A stretch of DNA of 64,000 bases from Streptomyces sp. SW4. Lineage in GTDB: Bacteria; Actinomycetota; Actinomycetes; Streptomycetales; Streptomycetaceae. Below the pieces are notes generated by a model. That model worked only from the letters and a program-made list of their open reading frames with translations. It made no database searches and was not told where the DNA came from. The DNA lies in assembly GCA_003248315.1 (NCBI GenBank), contig QKWM01000004.1:2787001-2851000 (forward strand), in the 5' to 3' direction. The position numbers and the translations under genes are program-made. How positions within the stretch are numbered: the first letter of the stretch is position 1; each line of letters begins with the position of its first letter. Shown here piece after piece: positions 1-11,660 of the stretch.

Positions 1-76
1 CCAGCGTCGCCTTGGGCGGAAGGGTGTCGTCGGGCGCCTTCGGAGCGTCTGCGATCACATCGGAGCTCGTGGTCAT
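1..76 (-). CDS. N-terminus of a gene running off the left edge
   Basis: An ATG at 74-76 on the minus strand opens a frame that stays open to the window edge, giving 25 residues rich in Asp, Pro and Ala with no recognisable motif. It is divergent from ppc. From memory, a membrane fatty-acid (acyl-CoA) desaturase gene sits next to ppc in Streptomyces and its N-terminal leader looks similar. That identity is a guess from context, because the catalytic part lies outside the window. The tandem operator-like repeats at 138-167 are 60-90 bases upstream of this start. Confidence 0.5.
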   Translation of the reverse strand, partial: MTTSSDVIADAPKAPDDTLPPKATL

Positions 77-137
77 ACGCGTCCCCTGGGGGGTCGAGGG
101 TTGAGGCCGTTGCCGGGCTTCGGTGACCATGCCCTTT

Positions 138-167
138 CCTACGGTCCCGTAACCTACGGCGTCGTAA
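138..167. promoter_or_regulatory. Two tandem 15-bp operator-like repeats
   Basis: Two head-to-tail copies of CCTACGGNNNCGTAA lie at 138-152 and 153-167 with no gap. They differ only in the three central bases. Each copy is itself partly palindromic (TACGG facing CGTAA). They lie in the divergent promoter region, much closer to the minus-strand gene starting at 76 than to ppc. This arrangement suits cooperative binding of a dimeric repressor such as a TetR-family protein. The regulator is inferred, not seen. Confidence 0.5.
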
Positions 168-368
168 GTATGGCAGTGCGTCGCCCGGCGGCAAGAGCCC
201 GCGGGCCTGCGCGTCCCGGCCGACACCTATCCTGGAAACCGGTCGGACAGCGCGGTCCGCTCTGAAGTTTTCTTCCCGGCCCGTCCGGCCCGTAAGCGGT
301 ACCCGCTGCCGGGACGGCCGTCCGGGTTCCCTCCCAGACGAGCTTCAACACTGCAAGGAGCCGCACCT

Positions 369-3100
<2,732 letters not shown>

Positions 3101-3117
3101 CCCGCCCCGCACACACC

Positions 3118-3152
3118 GGTGCCCCCGCGCTCACCCCGAGCACGGGGGCACC
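3118..3152. terminator. Hairpin terminator between convergent genes
   Basis: A perfect 10-bp stem (3118-3127 with 3143-3152) and a 15-base loop lie 18 bases after the ppc stop and 15 bases from the stop of the opposing gene. There is no T tract, as is usual for Streptomyces terminators. It probably serves both strands. Confidence 0.7.
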
Positions 3153-3166
3153 CTCGCGTCCACGTC

Positions 3167-3627
3167 TCACACCGCCACGAACGCCGCCGTCAGCAACGCC
3201 ACCCCGAGCCGGCCAGCACCCACGCCGCCCGCGTCCGGCGCAGCCCGCCCGCCACCACCACCGACGCCAGCAGCAGCGCACCGCCCATCGGCACCCACGC
3301 GTACAGCACGCCGCCCGGGCCCGACCGCACCGCCTGCCCGCCGCCCGGCTTCAGCACCACCGTGTACGTCCGCTCCTCGGCGACCGCCACCGAGTCCTCC
3401 AGGACGACCCGCTCCCGCGGCTGCGCCCCCGGAGACACCGGCACGAAGGGGCCCGAACACGTCCCCGCACCGCAGCGCGTCACCTCGACCGTGCCCCGCT
3501 CACGCCCCTTGGTCAGCATCACGTGCTGCGCCGTGCCCCAGGACGCCCACACACCGGCGATCAGGATCAGCACGGCAACCGTGCCCATCGCCGCCACCCG
3601 ACCGAAGGAGAGGACCGCAGAAGGCAT
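3167..3627 (-). CDS. Small membrane protein of unknown function
   Basis: The protein is 153 residues once a missing G opposite 3202-3205 is restored. A hydrophobic segment near residues 8-30 and another near 105-130 flank a polar middle containing two cysteines (CGAGTC). A third hydrophobic stretch closes the C-terminus. The likely topology is a membrane-anchored protein with an exterior loop. I do not recognise a catalytic motif. It lies between ppc (convergent) and pth (same strand, 55 bases before the pth stop) and may be transcribed separately from the glmU-prs-rplY-pth block. Confidence 0.7.
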
Positions 3628-3681
3628 GGCCGCGATCCTTGGCCATGCCTCTACCCACGGTCAACCTCGCCGGGGGAAACG

Positions 3682-4278
3682 TCAGGAGTTGTACGAACTC
3701 TGCGCCCGCTCCAGCCCTTCCGTCACCAGACACTCCACCGCGTCCGCCGCCCGGTCCACGAACCAGTCCAGCTCCTTGCGCTCCGCCGACGAGAAGTCCT
3801 TCAGCACGAAGTCCGCCACCGGCATCCGCCCCGGCGGACGCCCGATCCCGCACCGCACCCGGTGATAGTCCGGACCCATCGCCTTCGTCATCGACTTCAG
3901 CCCGTTGTGGCCGTTGTCCCCGCCACCCAGCTTCAGCCGCAGCACGCCGTAGTCGATGTCCAGCTCGTCGTGGACCGCCACCACATGCGCCGTCGGCACC
4001 TTGTAGAAGTCCCGCAGCGCCGTCACCGGCCCGCCCGACAGGTTCATGTACGACATCGGCTTCACCAGCACCACCCGCCGGCTGCCCGGCCCCGGCGGGC
4101 CGATCCGGCCCTCCACCACCTGCGCCTGCGCCTTGCCGTGCCGCTTGAACCGCGCCCCGATCCGCTCCGCCAGCAGATCCACCACCATGAAACCGACGTT
4201 GTGCCGGTTCCCCGCGTACTCCGGCCCCGGATTGCCCAGACCGGCGATCAGCCACGGGGCAGCCGCGTCCGTCGTCAC
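3682..4278 (-). CDS. pth: Peptidyl-tRNA hydrolase
   Basis: Pth cleaves the ester bond of peptidyl-tRNAs that fall off ribosomes and so recycles tRNA. The 198-residue product has the family signature: LIAGLGNPGPEYAGNRHNVG near the N-terminus with the catalytic histidine, KPMSYMNLSG, HDELDIDYG with the catalytic Asp, and GGGDNGHNGL. I chose GTG at 4278 because GAAGGAG (minus strand, 4293-4287) lies 8 bases before it. The in-frame ATG at 4284 is only 2 bases from that site. It is the last gene of the minus-strand series glmU, prs, rplY, pth. Confidence 0.95.
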   Translation of the reverse strand: MTTDAAAPWLIAGLGNPGPEYAGNRHNVGFMVVDLLAERIGARFKRHGKAQAQVVEGRIGPPGPGSRRVVLVKPMSYMNLSGGPVTALRDFYKVPTAHVVAVHDELDIDYGVLRLKLGGGDNGHNGLKSMTKAMGPDYHRVRCGIGRPPGRMPVADFVLKDFSSAERKELDWFVDRAADAVECLVTEGLERAQSSYNS

Positions 4279-4354
4279 GTCCATGTCTCCTTCATACGCG
4301 TCGGCCGCTGCCCCGCGCGGGAACAGCGGCCGACGAACCGGTGAGCGACGAGGA

Positions 4355-4957
4355 TCAGGCCTCGGCGGACGCCTCTTCGCCCTCGCCCTCGGCACCCTCG
4401 GCCGGGGCCTCCTCGGCCTGCGCGGCCAGCACCTGGAGAACCACCGCGTCCTCCTCGACGGCCAGCGTCACACCGTTCGGCAGCGCGATGTCCTTGGCGT
4501 GGACCGAGGCACCGGCCTCCAGGCCCTCCACCGACACCGTCAGCTGCTCCGGGATGTGCGTGGCCTCGGCCTCGACCGGCAGCGCGTCCAGGACGTGCTC
4601 CAGCAGGTTGCCGCCCGGGGCCAGCTCGCCCTCGGCCACCACCGGAACCTCGACCTGCACCTTCTCGCCCCGCTTGACCAGCAGCAGGTCCACGTGCTCC
4701 AGGAAGCCCTTCAGCGGGTCACGCTGCACGGACTTCGGAATGGCCAGCTCGTTGGTCTTGCCGTCGATCTCCAGGGAGATCAGCACGTTCGGCGTACGCA
4801 GCGCCAGCAGCAGGTCGTGACCCGGGAACGTCAGGTGCAGCGGGTCCGAGCCGTGCCCGTACAGCACACCCGGAACCTTGTCGGCGCGACGGATACGGCG
4901 GGCGGCACCCTTGCCGAACTCGGTGCGCGTCTCGGCGGAGATCTTCACCTCGGACAT
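4355..4957 (-). CDS. rplY: Large-subunit ribosomal protein bL25 (Ctc/TL5 type)
   Basis: The protein binds 5S rRNA in the 50S subunit. Its 200 residues match the long general-stress form (Ctc/TL5): an N-terminal beta-barrel domain (SAETRTEFGKGAARRIRR, VPGVLYGHG), the bL25 C-terminal beta domain (HIPEQLTVSVEGLEAG) and an acidic Glu/Ala-rich tail. ATG at 4957 has GAGGAG 5 bases upstream; the GTG two codons earlier is too close to that site. The gene sits 76 bases before pth and 225 bases after prs. That prs gap holds no other gene I can see and probably carries its own promoter. Confidence 0.95.
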   Translation of the reverse strand: MSEVKISAETRTEFGKGAARRIRRADKVPGVLYGHGSDPLHLTFPGHDLLLALRTPNVLISLEIDGKTNELAIPKSVQRDPLKGFLEHVDLLLVKRGEKVQVEVPVVAEGELAPGGNLLEHVLDALPVEAEATHIPEQLTVSVEGLEAGASVHAKDIALPNGVTLAVEEDAVVLQVLAAQAEEAPAEGAEGEGEEASAEA

Positions 4958-5182
4958 CTTCACTCCTCGTACAGAACTGGAACGGACAAGGTCACCCGGC
5001 CCGAACGGCCTGCTACGAAGAGCGCGTCGATAACGGACCGCCGCACCCGCGCCTCCACAGAAAGCGAAGACGAATGCGGCCTCCCTCGCCGAGCAACTGC
5101 AGCAGTCTACTCGGCCAGGAAGGCCACACCCAAAACGATCACGGGCCCACCCGGCGGTCCCGGGAACACCCGTGCAGAACGG

Positions 5183-6156
5183 TTACTGCTCGTCGAACAG
5201 GCTCGTCACCGAACCGTCCTCGAACACCTCGCGCACCGCGCTCGCGATCGTCGGCGCGATCGACAGCACCGTGATCTTGTCCAGCTCCAGCTCGTTCGGC
5301 GTCGGCAGGGTGTTCGTGAACACGAACTCGCTCACCTTCGAGTTCTTCAGCCGGTCCGCCGCCGGACCCGACAGCACACCGTGCGTCGCCGTCACGATGA
5401 CGTCCTCCGCACCGTGCGCGAACAGCGCGTCCGCCGCCGCACAGATCGTGCCACCCGTGTCGATCATGTCGTCGACCAGGACACAGATCCGGCCCTTCAC
5501 ATCACCCACGACCTCGTGCACCGTGACCTGGTTCGCCACGTCCTTGTCCCGGCGCTTGTGCACGATCGCCAGCGGCGCGCCCAGCCGGTCGCACCAGCGG
5601 TCCGCGACCCGCACCCGGCCCGCGTCCGGCGACACCACCGTCAGCTTGTCCCGGTCCACCTTCGCGCCCACGTAGTCCGCCAGCAGCGGCAGCGCGAACA
5701 GGTGGTCCACCGGACCGTCGAAGAAGCCCTGGATCTGGTCCGTGTGCAGATCCACCGCCAGGATCCGGTCGGCACCCGCCGTCTTCATCAGATCCGCGAT
5801 CAGACGCGCCGAGATCGGTTCACGTCCCCGGTGCTTCTTGTCCTGCCGCGCGTAACCGTAGAACGGCACGATGACCGTGATGGAGCGGGCCGAGGCACGC
5901 TTCAGGGCGTCGATCATGATCAGCTGCTCCATGATCCACTTGTTGATCGGAGCAGTGTGGCTCTGGATCAGGAAACAGTCGGCACCCCGCGCCGACTCCT
6001 GATACCGCACATAGATCTCGCCATTGGCGAAGTCGAAGGCCTTCGTCGGGACGACCCCGACACCCAGCTCGTGGGCGACCTCCTCGGCAAGCTCGGGTGG
6101 GCGCGGCCGGAGAAGAACATCATCTTCTTCTCGCCGGTCGTCTTGATCCCGGTCAC
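5183..6156 (-). CDS. prs: Ribose-phosphate pyrophosphokinase (PRPP synthetase)
   Basis: Prs transfers pyrophosphate from ATP to ribose 5-phosphate to make PRPP for purine, pyrimidine, histidine, tryptophan and NAD synthesis. Recognisable parts are the N-terminal KMMFFSGRAHPELAEEVA segment, the FANGEIYVR region, IPFYGYARQDKKHRGREPI-like active-site flap (here IVPFYGYARQDKKHRGREPI) and the PRPP-binding loop VLVDDMIDTGGTI. The N-terminal frame breaks at the G run 6095-6097. With one base restored the protein is 324 residues from ATG 6156, the usual class I length. It follows glmU on the same strand after 123 bases. Confidence 0.96.
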
Positions 6157-6279
6157 AGCACTGTCTCCTCAGAGGTGTCACAGCTGGGCGTCATAGCTGG
6201 TTGCAGGCGGATGTCCCAGCCAAGGGGGTGCGGATGTGCACTTATCACGGTACGCCGACTTCGACGCACCGGTTTCCGG

Positions 6280-7726
6280 TCAGCCCTCGCCGCCCGGCTC
6301 CCGGGACGCCGCCTCGGCCGCCTTCGCCGCCGCGCTCCCAGGACGCTTACGAGCCACCCAGCCCTCGATATTCCGCTGCTGACCACGGGCCACGGCCAGC
6401 GAACCGGGCGGCACATCCTTGGTGATCACCGAGCCGGCGGCGGTGTACGCACCGTCCCGACCGTGACAGGAGCCACAAACATGTTGTCCGACCCCGTCTT
6501 GCAGTGCGAGCCGACGGTCGTGTGGTGCTTGTTCTCCCCGTCGTAGTTCACGAAGACGCTCGCCGCGCCGATGTTCGTGTACTCGCCGATCGTCGCGTCA
6601 CCCACGTACGACAGATGCGGCACCTTCGTGCCCTCGCCGATCGACGCGTTCTTCGTCTCCACGTACGTGCCGATCTTGGACTTCACACCGAGCCGCGTCC
6701 CCGGACGCAGATACGCGTACGGACCCACGCTCGCCTGCGGGCCCACCTCGGCCCCCACCGACACCGTGTTGTCCACCCGCGCGCCGGCACCCACCCGGGT
6801 GTCCGTCAGCCGCGAGTTCGGGCCCACCTCGCAGCCCTCGGCGAGATGCGTCGCACCCAGCAGCTGCGTCCCCGGATGCACCACCACGTCCCGCTCGAAC
6901 GTCACCGTCACGTCGACCCACGTCGTCGCCGGATCCACGACCGTCACACCGGCCAGCATCGCCTCCGTCAGCAGCCGGTCGTTCAGGATCCGGCGCGCCT
7001 GCGACAACTGCACCCGGTTGTTGATCCCCGCGATCTCCCGGTGGTCACCGGCGACCGAGGCACCGACCCGGTGCCCCGCCTCCCGCAGGATCCCGAGCAC
7101 GTCCGTCAGGTACTCCTCACCCTGACTGTTGTCCGTGCGTACCTTCCCGAGCGCCTCCGCCAGCAGCCGGCCGTCGAACGCGAACACACCCGAGTTGATC
7201 TCCCGGATCGCCCGCTGCGACTCGCTCGCGTCCTTGTGCTCCACGATCGCCGTCACCGCGCCGGACGCACCGTCCCGCACGATCCGGCCGTACCCGGTCG
7301 CGTCCGGCACCTCCGCCGTCAGCACCGTCACCGCGTTGCCGTCCGCCGCGTGCGTCGCGGCCAGCTCCTGCAGCGTCCCGGCCGACAGCAGCGGCGTGTC
7401 CCCGCACACCACCACCACCGTCCCGTCGACCGTGCCGCCCAGCTCCTCCAGCGCCATCCGCACGGCGTGCCCGGTGCCGTTCTGCTCCTCCTGAACGGCG
7501 GTCCGCACGCCGGGGCGACCTCGGCGAGATGCGCGGTGACCTGCTCGCGGGCGTGACCCACGACGACGACCAGATGCTCGGGATCCAGCTCACCGGCGGC
7601 GGCGAGCACATGACCCACCAGGGAACGGCCACAGATCTCGTGCAGGACCTTCGGGGTGGCCGACTTCATACGGGTGCCCTCACCCGCTGCGAGAACGACG
7701 ACGGCTGCCGGGCGGTTGGCGCTCAC
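6280..7726 (-). CDS. glmU: Bifunctional N-acetylglucosamine-1-P uridyltransferase / glucosamine-1-P acetyltransferase
   Basis: GlmU makes UDP-GlcNAc for peptidoglycan in two steps. The N-terminal half is a nucleotidyltransferase (VVLAAGEGTRM loop near residue 12, CGDTPLL, YGRIVR). The C-terminal half is a left-handed beta-helix acetyltransferase (VGPYAYLRPGT, IGTYVETKNASIGEGTK, HLSYVGDA). Frame breaks occur near 7510 and at the C run 6456-6458. With both bases restored the protein has 482 residues and ends at 6280 in a charged, Ala-rich tail. The start is GTG at 7726 with a weak AAGGG upstream. It leads the glmU-prs-rplY-pth block that is common in actinobacteria. Confidence 0.95.
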
Positions 7727-7800
7727 GGGATGCCCTTCGGCTTATGGGGTGGGGTTGGACATCCGCAGGATACCGGGGGTGGTTTCAGGGGGCATGGGTG

Positions 7801-7828
7801 CGGGCCCTGACTGTGCCGACAGGGCCCG
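7801..7828. terminator. Hairpin downstream of tRNA-Gln
   Basis: A perfect 9-bp stem (7801-7809 with 7820-7828) with a 10-base loop lies just beyond the 3' end of the minus-strand tRNA-Gln. It is well placed to end that transcript before glmU. Confidence 0.65.
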
Positions 7829-7839
7829 CGACGTGGCAG

Positions 7840-7912
7840 CTCCCCCATCAGGATTTGAACCTGAACTTAAGGGACCAAAACCCTCAGTGCTGCCTGGTTA
7901 CACCATGGGGGA
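7840..7912 (-). tRNA. tRNA-Gln (anticodon TTG)
   Basis: Read on the minus strand, this 73-base gene folds as a full cloverleaf. The acceptor arms are TCCCCCA and TGGGGGA, with a normal D arm. The anticodon loop TTTTGGT gives anticodon TTG, which reads CAA. The T arm contains GTTCAAATC. The 3' CCA is not encoded. The next gene upstream on the same strand ends only 28 bases away. Confidence 0.93.
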
Positions 7913-7940
7913 TGGAACTCGGCCAAACCGGGTGCCTGGT

Positions 7941-8798
7941 TCAGCTCGTCGAGTCGCCGTCCAACACTATGCCGTACCAGGCGCCTTCCATGCGACGGTA
8001 TAGGTCCGCGCTCCGTCGGACATAGATCACAAGGCAGCCCCGGTAGGTGTCGCCAGTGTTCTTGCGGACTGTCCTGGGGTTGTGCTTCTTCAGCGTGGCC
8101 TTGCTGAACGCGGACGTCTCGACGCCGACGATGTCGGCCCAGTACTGCTCGGCTCCGCGTACGTCGGCACTCTCGTGAATGCTGACCCGAAGGGTCAGGC
8201 GGTCCCGGGACACGCCGAGCAGCTCCAGCCAGCGCAAGAACACCTTGATCACATTGGGATCGCTGTTGATGAAGTGAAGCGCCTCGGAGCGTCGGTAGGG
8301 CTTCGATTTGGCCCCCTCGGCCCAATACAGGGCGACTCCCGTGATGAACAGCTCGCGCTCCGAGAGCTTCCCCACGGCTGCTGCCGCGGCTTCCTTGGCC
8401 TGTGTCCTCTCGTCGTCCTGGGCCTTGCGCAGCTGTGCGAGCCCAGCGTTCATGAGCGCGCGCTGTTCCTCCGGGGTGTTGCGCGGCTTCGGTTTGGGCA
8501 GGTCTCGTACCCATAGCGAGACGGAACTCCTGGAGCAGCCCAACTCCCTCTCGATCTGGTCGTAGGTCCAGCCCTGGAGTCGCAGCTCGCGCGCCCTGGC
8601 CCTCAGGTCGTCCTTGGCGTTCGGGCGCTTGGTCCAAGCCGGCGGCGGCTCTCCCTTCACCAGCCGGCTGAGAACGTTGTTGCTGTAGACCTTCAGCTCG
8701 TCACTGATCTGACGAAGGCTGTAGCCCGCCCGGCGCAGTGCGACGGCCTGTGTGCGCAGGCCCTCGAAGTCGGCGTACTTGCTGTGTGGGTGTGCCAT
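7941..8798 (-). CDS. Two-HTH DNA-binding protein with LAGLIDADG-like C-terminal region
   Basis: This intact 285-residue protein opens with two resolvase-like helix-turn-helix units: GYSLRQISDEL near residue 25 and GWTYDQIERELGCSRSSVS near 76. A charged Ala-rich linker follows. The C-terminal half (about 145-285) begins with ITGVALYWAEGAK, which resembles a LAGLIDADG motif ending in Glu. NSDPNVIKVFLRWLELLGV and AEQYWADIVGV then look like the repeated alpha-beta core of a homing endonuclease. It is less GC-rich at third positions than its neighbours, has no convincing ribosome-binding site, and sits immediately upstream of tRNA-Gln. Transfer next to a tRNA is plausible. The function is unproven, and a transcriptional regulator is the main alternative. 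Confidence 0.65.
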   Translation of the reverse strand: MAHPHSKYADFEGLRTQAVALRRAGYSLRQISDELKVYSNNVLSRLVKGEPPPAWTKRPNAKDDLRARARELRLQGWTYDQIERELGCSRSSVSLWVRDLPKPKPRNTPEEQRALMNAGLAQLRKAQDDERTQAKEAAAAAVGKLSERELFITGVALYWAEGAKSKPYRRSEALHFINSDPNVIKVFLRWLELLGVSRDRLTLRVSIHESADVRGAEQYWADIVGVETSAFSKATLKKHNPRTVRKNTGDTYRGCLVIYVRRSADLYRRMEGAWYGIVLDGDSTS

Positions 8799-8931
8799 GG
8801 GGATACCGTCCGGCCGGAATCTCGTCCTCCGGACGTAAACGGGCGGACGTTCATCCGTTCGAGGGGTATCGCGTCACATCGCTTCTTGAACTCCCCGGAA
8901 ATGCGCCCCTGTGCGCCCGTAGGCTGGAGGC

Positions 8932-10235
8932 ATGACCACGACGGGGGAAGACCATGGACCGGCCCGGGCGGGCCCTGGTGGTGGGGCAGGCGGCGTAGTG
9001 CCGTTCTGGATGTGAGCCTGGCCGCGGTGTCCGCGGCGGAGTGTGCGGCGGAGGGGTCCCGTTCGCGCGGGAGGTCGGGATCCCGGTGGCGGCGGGGGTC
9101 GTCTTCGGGTGCTGGCGGGTTCGGTGCTGGTGGCGCGGCGGAGGTGGCCGATCGCCGTCGTGCTGGTGTCGGTCGCGATCACGCCCGCCGAGATGGGGTT
9201 CCTGCTGGCGATCGTCGGCCTGTACTCGCTGTCGGCGTCGGAGGTGCCGCGCCGGATCATCGGTTCGCTGGCCGGTATGCAGCTGGTGGGCACGCTGATC
9301 GTGATGTTCGTGCGGCTGCGGCAGGACGTGGCGCGCGAGGACCTGGACGTCGGGGACTGGATGGTCCCGTTCGCGTCGATCACGACGGCTCTGGGGCTGA
9401 CCGCGCCCCCGCTGCTGCTCGGTCTGTACGTGGGCGCCCGGCGGCGGCTGATGGAGAGCCTGCGGGAGCGGGCGGACAGCCTGGAGCGGGAGCTGCAGCT
9501 GCTGGCGGAGCGTGCCGAGGAGCGGGCGGAGTGGGCCCGCAACGAGGAGCGGACGAGGATCGCCCGGGAGATGCACGACGTGGTCGCGCACCGGGTGTCG
9601 CTGATGGTGGTGCACGCGGCCGCTCTGCAGGCCGTCGCGCGGAAGGATCCGGAGAAGGCGGTGAAGAACGCCGCTCTGGTGGGGGACATGGGGCGGCAGG
9701 CGCTGACCGAGTTGCGGGAGATGCTCGGGGTGCTGCGCAGTGGGGCGGTGAGCGCCGGGAGCGGGGCGAGGTGCCGTTGGCTGCGGTGGGGGTGGCGGCC
9801 GCGGCGGCTGCGTCGCGTGCGGTGCCGGACGAGGGTGAGGGGCCCTGTCTGGCGGAGCTGGACGAGTTGATCGGGCAGTCGGCGGCGGCCGGGATGGTGG
9901 TCGATCTGTCCGTGGAGGGGGAGGTGCGGTCGTATCCGCCGGAGGTGGAGCAGACGGCGTTCCGGGTGGTGCAGGAGGCGTTGACCAACGTCCACAAGCA
10001 CGCGGCGGGTGCGAAGACGTATGTGCGGCTGGCGCACCGGGTGTCGGAGATCGCGATGCAGGTGGAGAACGAGCCGCCGCCGGAGCCGGCGTCGGCGTCG
10101 TCGGCGGGGCTGCCGTCCGGGGGGAACGGTCTGGTGGGGATGAGGGAGCGGGTGTCGGCGCTGGGCGGGGTGTTCGTGTCCGGTCCGACGGACGCGGGGG
10201 GTTTCCGGGTGTCGGCGGTGATTCCGGCGGCGTAG
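8932..10235 (+). CDS. Membrane sensor histidine kinase, HisKA_3 type
   Basis: The N-terminal third has several hydrophobic segments (roughly residues 20-150). A coiled region then leads into the dimerisation and phosphoacceptor box ARIAREMHDVVAHRVSLM, with the histidine near residue 216. The ATPase domain shows the N box (VVQEALTNVHKHA) and a G box (GNGLVGMRERV). This is the NarL-associated class. Four frame breaks (one between 8945 and 8990, then near 9055, 9107 and 9757) each need one more base. The corrected protein has 435 residues. No response-regulator gene is adjacent, so its partner must lie elsewhere. ATG 8932 has GGAGG just upstream. Confidence 0.85.
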
Positions 10236-10295
10236 CCCTGCGGGGTGTTCCGGGGTGCCGGCGGCCGGGCGGTGGGCCGGGGGCGGCCGGTGGTC

Positions 10296-10789
10296 TCAGG
10301 CGGTGGTGAGGCGGGTCGGGGTGGTGCCGGAGATCAGGGCGGCGAGGGCCTGGTCGATGCCGGCGCCGAGGTACCAGTCGCCGGTGTGGTCGAGGGCGTA
10401 GACCCGGCCGTGGGCGTCGATGGCGAGGAGTGCGCGGGTGTCGGTCTCGGTGCCCAGGGGGCAGACCTGGGTGTCGAGGGCGCGGCCGAGGTCGCCGAGG
10501 GTGCGGGCGAGGTGGAGGCCGTGCAGCGGGTCGAGGTGGACGGCGGTGGGGGCGATCTGGCGGCCGGGTCCGGTGGGGGTGATGTGGAGGCCGCCGAATT
10601 CGGCCCAGGCTTCGACGGCGGCGGGAAGACGCTGTGGCGGTGGCCGGCGGGTGAGGTGTGGTCGCGCAGGGTGTCGGCCCAGATCTCGGCCTGTTTGATG
10701 TCCCAGCGGCCGGGTTGCCAGCCGGCGGCGCGCAGGGCGGCGTCGACGGTGACGGGGAAGCGGGTGGTGGAGGTGCGGTCGGCGTGCAT
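10296..10789 (-). CDS. SUKH-3-type immunity protein
   Basis: About 164 residues after one missing base near 10624 is restored. The order AALRAAGWQPGRW, IKQAEIWADTL, VFPAAVEAWAEFGGL and then CPLGTETDT and GRVYALDHTGDWYLG matches the SUKH-3 family (SMI1/KNR4 superfamily). Those proteins neutralise nucleic-acid-attacking toxins by binding them. It lies 46 bases downstream of the YwqJ-type deaminase on the same strand, the usual toxin-then-immunity order. Assignment rests on pattern recognition, without a profile search. The frame ends in LTTA before the stop at 10296. Confidence 0.75.
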
Positions 10790-10835
10790 GTGCCTTCGTT
10801 CGTCGTCCGTGGTGTCGTGACGGGGGCGGGCGGGG

Positions 10836-11401
10836 TCAGTCGTCGGTGGCCGTGGGGTCGACGATGCGGACGCCGAAGTGGGCGCTGAGGGCGGTGCAGG
10901 CGCGGCAGGGGAGGCGAAGCTGCCGTGCAGGGGGTCGCCGTCCTCGCGGATGCGGCGGGCGGTGAGTTTGGCGTGTTTGAGCGCTTTGCGGGCTTCGCCG
11001 TTGGTCATGGGTCTGCGTGAGGCGCGTTTGCTGCGGGCGTTGTCCGCGGCGGTGATGTGCCGGGAGATGAGGATGGTCTCGGCGCAGCGGCCGGTGAAGC
11101 GGTCGCGTTGGGCGCTGGTGAGGGTGTCGAGGAAATCCTGTACGAGGTGGTGGAGGGCCGGTGGGGTGTCGCCGCGGGCGGCGGTGCCGGTGAGGGTGGT
11201 GCCGCGGACGGAGAGCGCGGCGGCGACGGTGGGGAGTATGCCGTCGCGGCGGTGGCGGAGGGTGGGTGCGGGGACGGTGTCGGCGGTGCTCCAGCCGATG
11301 CGGGGGTCGCCGGTGCGCGGGTCGGTGCCCGGGGTGCTGCGGGGGGCGGTCCGCGGGTTGTCCGGGCCGGCCGGATGTGGCCCCGTCTGTGTCGCACTCA
11401 T
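10836..11401 (-). CDS. YwqJ-type nucleic-acid deaminase (toxin-like)
   Basis: The protein is 188 residues after one base is restored at the G run 10908-10911. The two zinc-site motifs of the deaminase fold are present: GRCAE (Cys106 and catalytic Glu108) and SPCRAC (Cys166, Cys169). The order and spacing fit the YwqJ family, known as C-terminal toxin domains in polymorphic toxin systems. Here the domain has only a short Pro/Thr-rich N-terminus with no signal peptide or secretion domain. Of two ATGs I chose 11401 because GGAGG lies about 9 bases before it; the ATG at 11410 abuts that site. Its probable immunity gene follows directly. Confidence 0.75.
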
Positions 11402-11660
11402 GATCGTCATCCCCTCCTGAGCATCCCCCGGAGGTCACAGACTGCCAAATCGCGTGGCTGGTGCGGAAGCTGGGGCGGGGTGACACGCCCGGGAGTGGGT
11501 GGTTCGTGACGGTGGGGTGACGGCCGGTCACGGTGGGCGTCAGGGGGGTGTGACCTGTGCCGGTGACCGGTGTGGCCGTACCGCATAGGCTGTCGGGCAC
11601 CGCGATGCGAGCGGTGATTCAGACAGTGCTGACAGACTTACGCCGCAGGGGGCAACCGCC

